This document shows positions 1-6,650 of a stretch of 13,405 bases of DNA, piece after piece (positions within the stretch are counted from its first letter, which is position 1; each line of letters starts with the position of its first letter). The position numbers and the translations under genes were made by a program. The notes beneath the pieces were generated by a model, which was not told where the DNA came from, ran no database searches, and saw only the letters and a list, made by a program, of their open reading frames with translations. The DNA comes from Defluviicoccus sp. (lineage in GTDB: Bacteria > Pseudomonadota > Alphaproteobacteria > MPNO01): contig JAPPHW010000047.1 of assembly GCA_028820945.1 (NCBI GenBank), forward strand, positions 1 through 13,405. Reading direction: 5' to 3'.

Positions 1-896
1 TGGCTGAGATAGGACCTGAGCGTGGTGAAGCGGCCGAACACGCTCGCCGAGTAGTTCACCGCCCGCGCCTTGCCGAAGATGGTCGCATCGCCCACCGGCC
101 GGTCGTTGGGATCGATCGAGCGATCCAGCGTGGCGGGTTTTGCGTAGGTGCGGTGAATGACGAAGCCCTGGTCGTCGGCGCGGGGCTCGTCTTCCAGGTA
201 GCGCAGACGTGCCAGCACGGTCTCGGTGATCCGGTCGTGCCGCCGCGCCTGTGCCGCCTCGTATCGCGTGAGCCAGGAACGATTGTAGGGCGGCCCGTTG
301 TCCGGGTTGTACATGTCGAGCGCGGGATCGGTCGCCAGCGGGTCCGCCTCGTCGATCACGGAAGGATCGAGCGCGGAACGGAACTGCTGGTGGCGCCCGG
401 GATGCGCGCTGAGCAGGACCACCGCGTCGGCGGGCGGGAGGTCTTCGGGTACGATATCGAAGGGTCGTCCGTCAGGAGTGGAGTCGATGGTGAGAGTCTC
501 GGCCTGCGCCTGATAAAGCGACATGACCGGCCCGCCCCCCGAGTTGCCGACCAGGACGACGCGCCTGTAACCGCGCTCGCGCAGCCAGCGCACGCCCCCT
601 CCGACATCCTGGATCAGGCGTTCCATCAAGAGCGCGCTGTCGTTGTATAGGTGGCGGCTGGTAAGCGTGAGCACGGCGCGCCCGCGTTCGGCCAGCGGCG
701 CCTGGACGTAGTGGTGCAGGAAGCTCACCGCCGGGTGCATGACGAGGAATGCGACGTCCTTGCCGCACCCTGCATCGGCGATCTTCCCGAGGATGCGGGG
801 GCGCACGCGGTCGGCGATCCCCTGACCCACCGCCGGGGTATTGCTCGGCCGCAGGTCTATCGAAACGAGCTCGCCCGTCTCCGCGGGAGCGGTCAT
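1..896 (-). CDS. alpha/beta hydrolase, 3' end beyond the window
   Basis: Open from an ATG at 894-896 to the left edge: 298 codons are visible and the C-terminus is missing. A hydrophobic strand (VAFLVMHP, about residues 48-55) and the strand VVLVGNSGGGP (about 113-123) form the usual core; Ser119 in G-N-S-G-G is the expected nucleophile. The catalytic Asp and His cannot be assigned with confidence. The ATG overlaps the TGA of the upstream cupin gene (ATGA), so translation is probably coupled and this is the third gene of the operon. By position it may hydrolyse the product of the cupin enzymes, as meta-cleavage-product hydrolases do after ring-cleavage dioxygenases; this is inference. It could equally be an esterase or amidase. 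The fold is fairly certain, the substrate unknown. Confidence 0.8.
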   Translation of the reverse strand, partial: MTAPAETGELVSIDLRPSNTPAVGQGIADRVRPRILGKIADAGCGKDVAFLVMHPAVSFLHHYVQAPLAERGRAVLTLTSRHLYNDSALLMERLIQDVGGGVRWLRERGYRRVVLVGNSGGGPVMSLYQAQAETLTIDSTPDGRPFDIVPEDLPPADAVVLLSAHPGRHQQFRSALDPSVIDEADPLATDPALDMYNPDNGPPYNRSWLTRYEAAQARRHDRITETVLARLRYLEDEPRADDQGFVIHRTYAKPATLDRSIDPNDRPVGDATIFGKARAVNYSASVFGRFTTLRSYLS

Positions 897-1456
897 GCGT
901 CCTTGGCCATGTCCTCGCGGACCTCGGCGGCCACCGCTTCCCAGCGGTAGGGCGAAAGGTCGACCTCGTCATGCATCTGCCCGCATGAAGCGCAGCTCCG
1001 GCGCGCGGCGTCCGCGTTGAACTCGCGGCAGGCGCGGAGATAACCCTCCTGCGGGATCTCAAACGCCGTGTCCCAGACCTCGCGGGCGACCTCCGAGCCG
1101 CAGCCTTCGCAATACCAGGCGACCGCCTCGAGGCCGGGATGCTCGGCCTTGTACCGAAGCTGGACGCACTCGCCGTCGGGAACGATCCGATGGGGGGTGC
1201 CGGAAGGCACGTAGACGAAGTCGCCCGGGACCACCGGATGGTAACGGACAGGGCCCTTCGGAAATTCCACCCGGCCCTCGCCCGACATGTTGACCAGAAC
1301 CGTGTCGTGCTCGCAGATCAGGAAAAACGGCTGGGGCCGGTCGTTGCGGCTCAAGCAGATTTGCGGATCCACACCCGCCGGGAGCATCGGATACTCATCG
1401 TACGGGCCGCGCCTGGCGGCTTCGTCGAAGGCGGCGAAGCGGGGCTTGCGAGCCAT
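893..1456 (-). CDS. 3-hydroxyanthranilate 3,4-dioxygenase-like cupin with C-terminal Cys4 site
   Basis: 187 residues, the usual size of bacterial HAO (NbaC-type). A cupin barrel covers about residues 30-110 (PFFLICEHD, GDFVYVPSGTPHRI). A rubredoxin-like tail has C116-x2-C119 and C155-x2-C158, as in the bacterial HAO family. HAO opens the ring of 3-hydroxyanthranilate using Fe(II) held by two His and one Glu. The second-motif His is present (H89), but the stretch RNDRPQPFF (37-45) aligns with the family segment that normally holds the first His and the Glu, and has neither. The iron site therefore looks incomplete. ATG at 1454-1456 has a good GGAGGG site 7 nt upstream and lies 15 bp after the preceding cupin gene; its TGA overlaps the hydrolase ATG. 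It may be a non-catalytic partner, or may bind metal differently. Homology is good; activity is doubtful. Confidence 0.78.
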   Translation of the reverse strand: MARKPRFAAFDEAARRGPYDEYPMLPAGVDPQICLSRNDRPQPFFLICEHDTVLVNMSGEGRVEFPKGPVRYHPVVPGDFVYVPSGTPHRIVPDGECVQLRYKAEHPGLEAVAWYCEGCGSEVAREVWDTAFEIPQEGYLRACREFNADAARRSCASCGQMHDEVDLSPYRWEAVAAEVREDMAKDA

Positions 1457-1471
1457 TCGGAGACCCTCCGG

Positions 1472-2176
1472 CTACTCGGCCGCGGACGCGGTCTCGCTCA
1501 GGCTCTGATGCGCCTCGCGGATGATGTCGGTCATGTCGCGGTAGCGGTCCCAGCCCCATCGCCCAAGGGGGAACGGCGCGTTGACGTTGCCGCATTTCGG
1601 ACAGGTTCGGTTCTTCTCGTCGGCGTTGTAGTTGAGCGCGGTCCGGGCGCTGCCATAGATCGTGTGCAGGTGGCCCACGGGACCGACTTCGTCCTTCTGC
1701 ATCCCGCGCCGCGGCGGCGTGGAATCGAACTCCTCGCGATAGACTTCGGTGGAGCAGGCAGCGCAGGTGAAGGCCACAGCCTCCGTTTGCGGCACACCCG
1801 TCGACTGGCGCTGGGTGACGGAAACGAGCGAGAAACTCTCCGGGCTGTCGGGCTCACTCAGCAGGTTTCCCACGCCGTGGCTGCGCGCGCTGGCGCGCAC
1901 CAGCCCGGCCTTGCCGCGCCCCGTGGTCGCGCCGGAGCCGAAGACGATCGCCACTTCGTCGACCGTGTTCTCGTGCTCGAAATAGCCGTAATCGCCGTTC
2001 GGCTGACCGTAGAACAGCGCGATGGTGGGTACCATCGCGCCCTCGTCCACATAGGGGAACATGGGGGTCAGCGTGCTGACCAGCGTGCGCGCGTATTCAT
2101 AGACGTTACATTTCAGCGGCTGCTTGTCCGCTGCCGGTGGTGGCATGGAAAGCATTTCCGTTGGCGTGTCGTTCAC
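1472..2176 (-). CDS. cupin/Cys4 protein, divergent HAO-like partner
   Basis: 234 residues from a GTG at 2174-2176 preceded by GGGAGAG. A short barrel (about 50-125) contains H68-x5-E74, the same spacing as the His/Glu iron ligands of 3-hydroxyanthranilate dioxygenase, and H100 as a candidate third ligand. The C-terminal part has C138-x2-C141 and C192-x2-C195, the same paired-CxxC plan as the next gene but with a longer insert between the pairs (about 142-191). It is the first gene of the operon, directly behind a strong promoter and palindrome. The two cupins look like ancient paralogues; this one keeps a plausible metal triad that its neighbour lacks. The ring-cleavage role is inference from family and context. 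The reading frame stays open upstream to 2716, but that extension runs into recombinase debris and lies upstream of the promoter, so the GTG is preferred. Confidence 0.72.
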   Translation of the reverse strand: MNDTPTEMLSMPPPAADKQPLKCNVYEYARTLVSTLTPMFPYVDEGAMVPTIALFYGQPNGDYGYFEHENTVDEVAIVFGSGATTGRGKAGLVRASARSHGVGNLLSEPDSPESFSLVSVTQRQSTGVPQTEAVAFTCAACSTEVYREEFDSTPPRRGMQKDEVGPVGHLHTIYGSARTALNYNADEKNRTCPKCGNVNAPFPLGRWGWDRYRDMTDIIREAHQSLSETASAAE

Positions 2177-2209
2177 GTTTCTCTCCCGACTCGACCCCTG
2201 GACTCCCGA

Positions 2210-2237
2210 ATTATAGGCGCGACACCTGTCGCGCCAA
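2210..2237 (-). promoter_or_regulatory. sigma70-type promoter of the cupin-cupin-hydrolase operon
   Basis: Reading the minus strand, TTGGCG (2237-2232) is followed after 16 nt by a perfect TATAAT (2215-2210); TTTGGC with a 17-nt spacer is the alternative -35. Transcription would start near 2203, giving a leader of about 27 nt that contains the GGGAGAG ribosome site before the GTG start. A perfect -10 box in such GC-rich DNA is unlikely by chance. Confidence 0.65.
2216..2235. promoter_or_regulatory. perfect 9-2-9 palindrome (putative operator)
   Basis: GGCGCGACA at 2216-2224 and TGTCGCGCC at 2227-2235 are exact reverse complements separated by CC. The site fills the spacer between the -35 and -10 boxes, so a bound protein would block RNA polymerase. 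This is the classic layout of a repressor operator (for example GntR, TetR or MarR type). No regulator gene lies in the window, so the binding protein is unknown. Confidence 0.6.
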
Positions 2238-2574
2238 AGCTGCGAGGCGGCGGTTTGTCCCGCGATCGTAGCGACTCTGGAATTTTCGACCCGTCTCGAC
2301 ATTCCGGTCGACGATGCCCGCACCCGGTCTGCAACGGCCGGGACTTCCACAACGACAAGTCCACCGAGGCTGCGCTGGAGAACTACAGGGAAATGGCGTC
2401 CACCGTGTGGCGGGACCGAATTTTGTCCGTCTCGATAGCGTAGTTCACAGGGTCTGCAACGGGGTCGGGCCCTGTAGCTCAAGAGGCGCTGCAGTTGCTT
2501 CGCTGAGTCAGGGGGGCTTCGGGGTTCTCCCGCGCGGACAGCCGGACCCTCGCAACCACACCTCGTCGAAGTGT

Positions 2575-2613
2575 AGACAACGCTGGTCGCATGCTCCGCA
2601 ACCAGCGTTGTCT
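2575..2613. repeat. perfect 13-bp inverted repeat (hairpin)
   Basis: AGACAACGCTGGT (2575-2587) and its exact reverse complement (2601-2613) flank a 13-nt loop that itself contains GCATGC. It lies at the tail of the recombinase remnant and could be that element's terminator or recombination-end structure. There is no adjoining T-run. Confidence 0.75.
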
Positions 2614-2737
2614 TAAGCCCGGAGCCCCTGGTTCCGGCCTCTTGATTCATCGACGGGGCGAGCATTTCCGCGAACTCGCCCTTGAGGTGGACGCGAAGCG
2701 CGTCGCCGTCGGGCACCAGGCGGATCTCGTCGATCCG
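2575..2737 (-). pseudogene. serine (resolvase-type) recombinase, C-terminal remnant
   Basis: On the minus strand, codons from 2737 downward read R-I-D-E-I-R-L-V-P-D-G-D-A-L-R-V-H-L-K-G, then EFAEMLA. This matches, from memory, the C-terminal end of large serine recombinases of alphaproteobacterial mobile elements (a typical form is IDEIRLVP...LxGELAxML). An in-frame TGA at 2738-2740 ends the similarity, exactly where the IstB fragment on the other strand begins. The following LVA-type tail runs into the hairpin at 2575-2613. No catalytic domain remains. The frame happens to stay open into the cupin gene. Confidence 0.55.
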
Positions 2738-2829
2738 TCAGCGTCGCGTTGCTCGATCGCATCGCCCGCCATGCCCATATCCTGGAAATGAACCGCGGGA
2801 GCTACCGGCTCGACAATGCCGATCGAGAC
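2737..2829 (+). pseudogene. IS21-family IstB ATPase, C-terminal remnant
   Basis: The plus-strand frame from 2737 reads VSVALLDRIARHAHILEMNR then GSYRLDNADRD. This resembles the conserved end of IstB helper ATPases of IS21 elements (LLDRLxHHxHIxxxxGxSYRL). The Walker motifs and all upstream sequence are gone, and no IstA or terminal repeat is visible. It abuts the recombinase remnant, so an IS21-like element probably inserted into or recombined with the recombinase gene and was later deleted. Confidence 0.6.
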
Positions 2830-2878
2830 GCCGGCACCCGTCCGAACGGCCGCCCGCTCGATAGGGTGGGCGCACAGG

Positions 2879-2900
2879 ACCTTCCCGCGCGCGGGAGGGT
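2879..2900. repeat. 22-bp near-perfect GC palindrome
   Basis: TCCCGCGCGCGGGA (2883-2896) is a perfect 14-bp palindrome. Arms extend it to 2879-2900 with only one T-G wobble. It lies 118 bp upstream of the binding-protein ATG and is either a dyad operator or a structure left by the mobile-element debris. No convincing promoter boxes were found beside it. Confidence 0.5.
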
Positions 2901-3017
2901 GTTCGACCCCTCGATCTCTGCAACTCCGGTCTGGTGTCCAGCTATCGTCGATACATGACGGGAAGACAACCGCGCGGGCACTTCCGAGCGGACCGGAAAG
3001 GCTCTAGTCTCGCGCCA

Positions 3018-3947
3018 ATGGCGAGCGAATCCGTCATCCTCTACGAAAACCTGCGCAGTTGCAGCTACACGCCGTTCTATCTGGCACAGCGGGCCGGTCT
3101 GTTCGAGGCCGAGGGTCTGGAGGTGGATTTGCGGCTGTCGCCCGCTCCGCCGGAGACCGCGCAGGGGCTGGTCGAGGGGCGCGCCGACGTCTCTTTTGGC
3201 GGGCCGATGCGGGTGATGATGCACCACGATGCCGCCCGCGCCCGCGGCGAGGAAAGCCCGCTGGTCTGCTTCGCACAGATCGTCGCCCGCGATCCCTTCA
3301 TCCTGGTCGGCCGCGAAGCCAACCCGCGATTCCGCTTCGCCGACCTGGTCGGGCCCCGAATCGGCGTCGCCACCGACGTGCCGACGCCATGGATGACGCT
3401 GCATGACGACCTTGACCGCGCGGGCATCGATCCCGCTTCGGTGACGCGCGCGCCGGATGCCCCGATGGCGGAGAACGCCGAGGCGCTGAAGCGCGGCGAG
3501 ATCGACGTGGTGCAGGTGTTCGAGCCCTATGCCGAGCACCTCGTGCGCGGCGGGCACGGGCATGTGTGGCACCGGTTCTCGGTGCGCGGAGACATCGCGT
3601 TCACGACTTTCTACACGACCCGGCGTTTCGCCGCGGAGCGTCGCGCTGCATGCCTGGCGCTGGCCCGAGCCATGGCCGCGGCACTGGAGCGCCTGCACGC
3701 GACGGAACCCGACGAGATTGCCGCCCTGATCGGCCCGGACTTCTTTCCGGACCTTGCTCCGGAGAGCCTTGCGCGCATCGTCGCGGGATACCGCGAGGCC
3801 CGTCTCTGGCCGCGCGGCACCGCACTCCCGGCCGCCGCCTACGCCCGTCTCAAGGCCGCCCTCTTGGCGGGCGGGCTGATCGCCCGGGACATCGCTTACG
3901 ACGATGCCGTCGATGCCGCGCTGTGCGAACCGGGAGCAGCGTCGTGA
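3018..3947 (+). CDS. NMT1/THI5-like (SsuA/ThiY-type) ABC substrate-binding protein, no signal peptide
   Basis: 309 residues from ATG 3018. The start region (VILYENLRSCSYTPFYLAQR, then GLFEAEGLEVDL) is the typical first lobe of NMT1/THI5-like binding proteins. GRADVSFGGPMRVMMHHD, the hinge strand DPFILVGRE and RIGVATDVPTPWMT follow, and GEIDVVQVFEPYAEHLV belongs to the second lobe. Such proteins bind thiamine precursors, sulfonates, nitrate or related small molecules for ABC import. No signal peptide or lipobox is visible from this ATG, nor from upstream in-frame starts at 2955 and 2934, so it may act in the cytoplasm. No permease or ATPase gene is present. The ribosome site is weak (GGAAAGG about 16 nt upstream), so the start is uncertain. 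Its TGA overlaps the GTG of the oxygenase gene, indicating a shared transcript and function. Confidence 0.8.
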   Translation: MASESVILYENLRSCSYTPFYLAQRAGLFEAEGLEVDLRLSPAPPETAQGLVEGRADVSFGGPMRVMMHHDAARARGEESPLVCFAQIVARDPFILVGREANPRFRFADLVGPRIGVATDVPTPWMTLHDDLDRAGIDPASVTRAPDAPMAENAEALKRGEIDVVQVFEPYAEHLVRGGHGHVWHRFSVRGDIAFTTFYTTRRFAAERRAACLALARAMAAALERLHATEPDEIAALIGPDFFPDLAPESLARIVAGYREARLWPRGTALPAAAYARLKAALLAGGLIARDIAYDDAVDAALCEPGAAS

Positions 3948-4939
3948 GCGGCCGCATTCCGGCCATCGACATCGCGCCGTTCCTCGACGGCACGGGAAAG
4001 GCGTCGGTGGCCCGGCAGGTGGCGGAGGCGTGCGAACGGATCGGCTTCCTCGTCGTTTCGGGCCACGGCATCGAGACCGAGATCATCGAACGCGCATTCG
4101 AGCGCTCCCGGGCCTTCTTCGACCGGCCGCGCGACGAAAAGGACCGGTGCCATCCTGTTGGGCCGTCGCGGCAAAGGGGATTTCACGGTTTCGCCACGCG
4201 CCGCCTCGCCAATACGCTGGGCGAAGACACGCCGCCGGATTTGCGCGAGACCTACTTCCTCGGACCGGTCGACGACCACCGCGGCCATTTCTCGAACTTG
4301 CCCGAGGCGGCCGATGCCTATGCGCCCAACATCTATCCGGACGGCCCGGCAGGCACCGCCGAGGCGCTGATCGCGATCTACCGCGCCTACGAACGGCTCT
4401 CGGTCGACCTGCTGCGCATCTTCGCGGTGGCGCTCGACCAGCCCGAGGACTATTTCGCCGGGTCGGTTGCGCGTCATTTCAGCATTCTTTCGAGCCATCA
4501 CTATCCGCCGCTGCGCGAAGTGCCGAAACCCGGCCAGCTCCGTACCGGCGCGCATACCGACTACGGCGCGCTGACGATCCTGGCGATGACCGAGGCGGAT
4601 GGCGCGCTGGAAGTCCGCATGCCCGACGGCGCCTGGCAGCCCGCCCTGCCGGCCCACGGCGCGCTGGTGGTCAATCTCGGCGACATGATGGCACGCTGGA
4701 CCAATGGGCGCTGGGTTTCGACCCTGCACCGCGTCGCCAATCCGCGCGATCTCGACAGCGCCCGGTCGCGGCGCCAGACCATCGGCTATTTCATGCATCC
4801 CGACTACGATGCGCCGATCCGCGCGATCCCGTCCTGCGTGCCGCCGGGCGAAGAACCGCGGTTCCCGACGATTACCGCCGGCGAACACATCGCAGCCAAG
4901 ATCGCCGCCAGCCACGATGGCGCCGGGGACGCCGGGTAG
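3944..4939 (+). CDS. 2-oxoglutarate/Fe(II) oxygenase, isopenicillin N synthase family
   Basis: 331 residues from a GTG at 3944 overlapping the previous stop (GTGA). The N-terminal DIOX_N-like part begins IPAIDIAPFL and includes GFLVVSGHGI (about 34-43). The jelly-roll core carries the iron triad H204-x-D206 (HTDYGALTIL) and H262 (STLHRVANP). R277-Q-T279 sits where R-x-S normally holds 2-oxoglutarate. Length and order match IPNS-like dioxygenases, which hydroxylate, desaturate or demethylate small molecules. The R-x-T variant occurs in some members. The coupled binding protein suggests both handle the same compound. A GC hairpin overlaps the stop codon. Confidence 0.9.
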   Translation: MSGRIPAIDIAPFLDGTGKASVARQVAEACERIGFLVVSGHGIETEIIERAFERSRAFFDRPRDEKDRCHPVGPSRQRGFHGFATRRLANTLGEDTPPDLRETYFLGPVDDHRGHFSNLPEAADAYAPNIYPDGPAGTAEALIAIYRAYERLSVDLLRIFAVALDQPEDYFAGSVARHFSILSSHHYPPLREVPKPGQLRTGAHTDYGALTILAMTEADGALEVRMPDGAWQPALPAHGALVVNLGDMMARWTNGRWVSTLHRVANPRDLDSARSRRQTIGYFMHPDYDAPIRAIPSCVPPGEEPRFPTITAGEHIAAKIAASHDGAGDAG

Positions 4940-4945
4940 CCCGGC
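4931..4945. terminator. short GC hairpin between convergent genes
   Basis: GCCGGG-TAG-CCCGGC forms a 6-bp perfect stem whose loop is the stop codon of the oxygenase gene. The gap to the convergent amidohydrolase stop is only 14 bp, so it could end transcription from both sides, but no T-tract follows on either strand. Confidence 0.35.
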
Positions 4946-4953
4946 CCAGGGGG

Positions 4954-6360
4954 TCAGCCGGCGGCGGCGGCGCGGGGCCAGCGTTTGAGCAGCCCGCGCT
5001 CCGCCGCGATCGACCACAACTTGCCGAGGGCCCGGCCGGCGCGGTCCATGATGTCGTTCGTATCGGCGCGCAAGAACGTCCCGTCCTTCACCAGGATCTC
5101 TCCGTCCACCATGACGGCCGAGACATCGGCGCCCGAGCCGTTCCAGACCAGCGCGCGCAGCGGGTCCCACACCGGAAAGAGGTGGGGCCGGCGCATGTCG
5201 ACGACGATGAGATCGGCCTTGGCCCCCGGGGCGATGACGCCGAGGTCTTCGCGCCCCAGCGCGGCGGCGCCGCCCTTGGTGGCGGCCGAGATCAGATCGA
5301 AGGCGGAGCCGGCGTCGCCGCGCCCGGAATGGGTCTTGGCGAGCAGGCCGGACGTGCGGAACTCCGACAGCATGTCCAGGCAATAGCCGTCGGTGCCGAT
5401 GCCGAGCCCGACGCCGCTCTCGCGGAAGCGATGATACGGCGCGGTGACCCCGACCCGGGCATAGGTCAGCGGACAGGTGGCCACCGCGGTGCCAGCGTCG
5501 CGCAGGATCGCCAGGTCGGCGTCGGTCGCGTAGATGCAGTGGCCGACCACCACGTCGGGCCCCAGAAAGCCGAGATCGCGGAGGTGCTCGACCGAGGTCT
5601 TGCCGTATCGCGCGCGGATGGTATCGACCTCCAGCGGGCTCTGGGAGACGTGGATCGAAATCGGACAGCCCAAGTCGGTGGCGGCGGCGCGCACTTCGCG
5701 CAGCAGGTCCGGCGCGCAGGTGTCGACGCCGTGCGGGGCGAGCCCGACCCTGACGCGGCCGTCCGGGCCTTCGTCGTAGCGCTGGAACATCTCGATTGCC
5801 CGCGCCAGACCCGTGTCGGCGCCCGTCCCGCCATAGACGGGACGGCCATCGGCATCGACGCCGGGGCTGGCGGACGACCATTGGTAGGGGCAGCCATAGG
5901 CGCGAATGCCCATCCGGCGGGCCACGTCGAAGAAGAAATCCTGGTTGATGCGCCACATATCGAGGATCGTCGTCGAGCCGGTCATGATCAGCTCGAGGAC
6001 CGCGATCTCCACGATCGCGCGCTGCTCGTCCCGGTCCAGCACGTCGACCGCCATCTCGCCCATCGGCAGCAGGAAGCTGTAGACGTAGTTGCCGCCGAGC
6101 GTCGCTTCGCTCACGTCTTCGATGAGCCCGCGGAACACCGGCGCGCTGAAGCTGTGATTGTGGATGTTGACGAACCCCGGAAGCACCAGAGCCTGATCGA
6201 ACTCGATCGTCTCGTCGGCGTCGTCCGGGCGCTCGGCGGTTACGGCCGCGATGGTAGAACCCTCCACCACGACATACCGGTCCTCGACGATTTCCGGCCC
6301 GTTATCGGAGCCCGCCAGTATCCAGCGCCCGGGAATAACGGTGCGCTTGTCGGTTCTCAT
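4954..6360 (-). CDS. amidohydrolase (TrzN/AtzB and SAH/MTA deaminase-like)
   Basis: 468 residues from ATG 6358-6360, with an AGGAG site 8 nt upstream. The metal-site pattern of the deaminase-type amidohydrolase family is intact: H67-x-H69 (NIHNHSF), H237 (ISIHVSQS), H274 (VVGHCIY) and D324 (IGTDGY). The N-terminal beta segment (residues 1-60) and the C-terminal GVIAPGAKADLIVVD (about 375-390) form the usual composite beta domain. Relatives hydrolyse amino or chloro groups from purines, S-adenosylhomocysteine or s-triazines. Substrate cannot be read, but deamination or dechlorination of a nitrogen heterocycle is the family norm. It is convergent with the oxygenase gene and divergent from the MmgE/PrpD gene. 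Confidence 0.9.
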   Translation of the reverse strand: MRTDKRTVIPGRWILAGSDNGPEIVEDRYVVVEGSTIAAVTAERPDDADETIEFDQALVLPGFVNIHNHSFSAPVFRGLIEDVSEATLGGNYVYSFLLPMGEMAVDVLDRDEQRAIVEIAVLELIMTGSTTILDMWRINQDFFFDVARRMGIRAYGCPYQWSSASPGVDADGRPVYGGTGADTGLARAIEMFQRYDEGPDGRVRVGLAPHGVDTCAPDLLREVRAAATDLGCPISIHVSQSPLEVDTIRARYGKTSVEHLRDLGFLGPDVVVGHCIYATDADLAILRDAGTAVATCPLTYARVGVTAPYHRFRESGVGLGIGTDGYCLDMLSEFRTSGLLAKTHSGRGDAGSAFDLISAATKGGAAALGREDLGVIAPGAKADLIVVDMRRPHLFPVWDPLRALVWNGSGADVSAVMVDGEILVKDGTFLRADTNDIMDRAGRALGKLWSIAAERGLLKRWPRAAAAG

Positions 6361-6477
6361 GCCATCCGCTCCTGTTCGTGCAACGAGGGCGGGACGAATT
6401 CGGGAATGCCGGGTGTGGAAGAGGACATTTTCCGCAAACCCAACGACACGAACGTCACCACCCGGGGCACGGACTTT

Positions 6478-6497
6478 TCCGACCGGCGGCGGTCGGA
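6478..6497. promoter_or_regulatory. 8-4-8 inverted repeat in divergent control region
   Basis: TCCGACCG (6478-6485) and CGGTCGGA (6490-6497) are exact reverse complements around GCGG. The right half together with the spacer, GCGGCGGTCGGA (6486-6497), recurs exactly at 6545-6556, 59 bp downstream. A weaker pair, GAACTT/AAGTTC, lies at 6575-6598. All are between the divergent amidohydrolase and MmgE/PrpD genes, so a shared regulator binding full and half sites is plausible. Confidence 0.45.
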
Positions 6498-6650
6498 CAT
6501 GATGCGCGCTCGGGGCTGCCAGGATTTCGCGCTGTCGAACGGTAGCGGCGGTCGGAGACGGGGACAAGCTCGCGGAACTTGTCGGTCGTCGAAAGTTCGG
6601 CAGTTAGATCCACGGGCATACCGACCGTTCCGATCGGAGGAGCAGCGGGC

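Larger units (their letters stand above)
2177..3017. other. 840-bp gap with promoter and decayed mobile-element fragments
   Basis: No intact gene is visible. From left to right it holds the promoter and palindrome of the cupin operon (2210-2238), an unassigned stretch (about 2240-2540), a serine-recombinase C-terminal scrap on the minus strand ending in a strong hairpin (2575-2737), an IS21 IstB C-terminal scrap on the plus strand (2737-2829), and a near-perfect GC palindrome (2879-2900) ahead of the binding-protein gene. Several frames stay open here by chance but do not resemble proteins known to me. Confidence 0.6.

Noticed and set aside
1139..2443. 434-codon plus-strand open frame
   Set aside because: It is antisense to both cupin genes, which have conserved motifs and good ribosome sites.
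2467..2550. tRNA-like stretch (GGGCCCTGTAGCTCAAGAGG onward)
   Set aside because: The start resembles an acceptor and D arm, but no closing acceptor strand, proper anticodon arm or T arm can be folded. At best a decayed tRNA next to recombinase debris.
1472..2716. 414-residue continuous frame joining recombinase-like residues to the first cupin gene
   Set aside because: The join is accidental: a strong promoter, palindrome and ribosome site lie inside it and point to the GTG at 2176.
2934..3017. Longer N-terminus for the NMT1/THI5-like protein
   Set aside because: The extra residues are basic and unlike the family, give no signal peptide, and lack a ribosome site.
3896..5956. 686-codon minus-strand open frame
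   Set aside because: It is antisense to the oxygenase and out of frame with the amidohydrolase; low-complexity Arg/Gly/Ala-rich translation.
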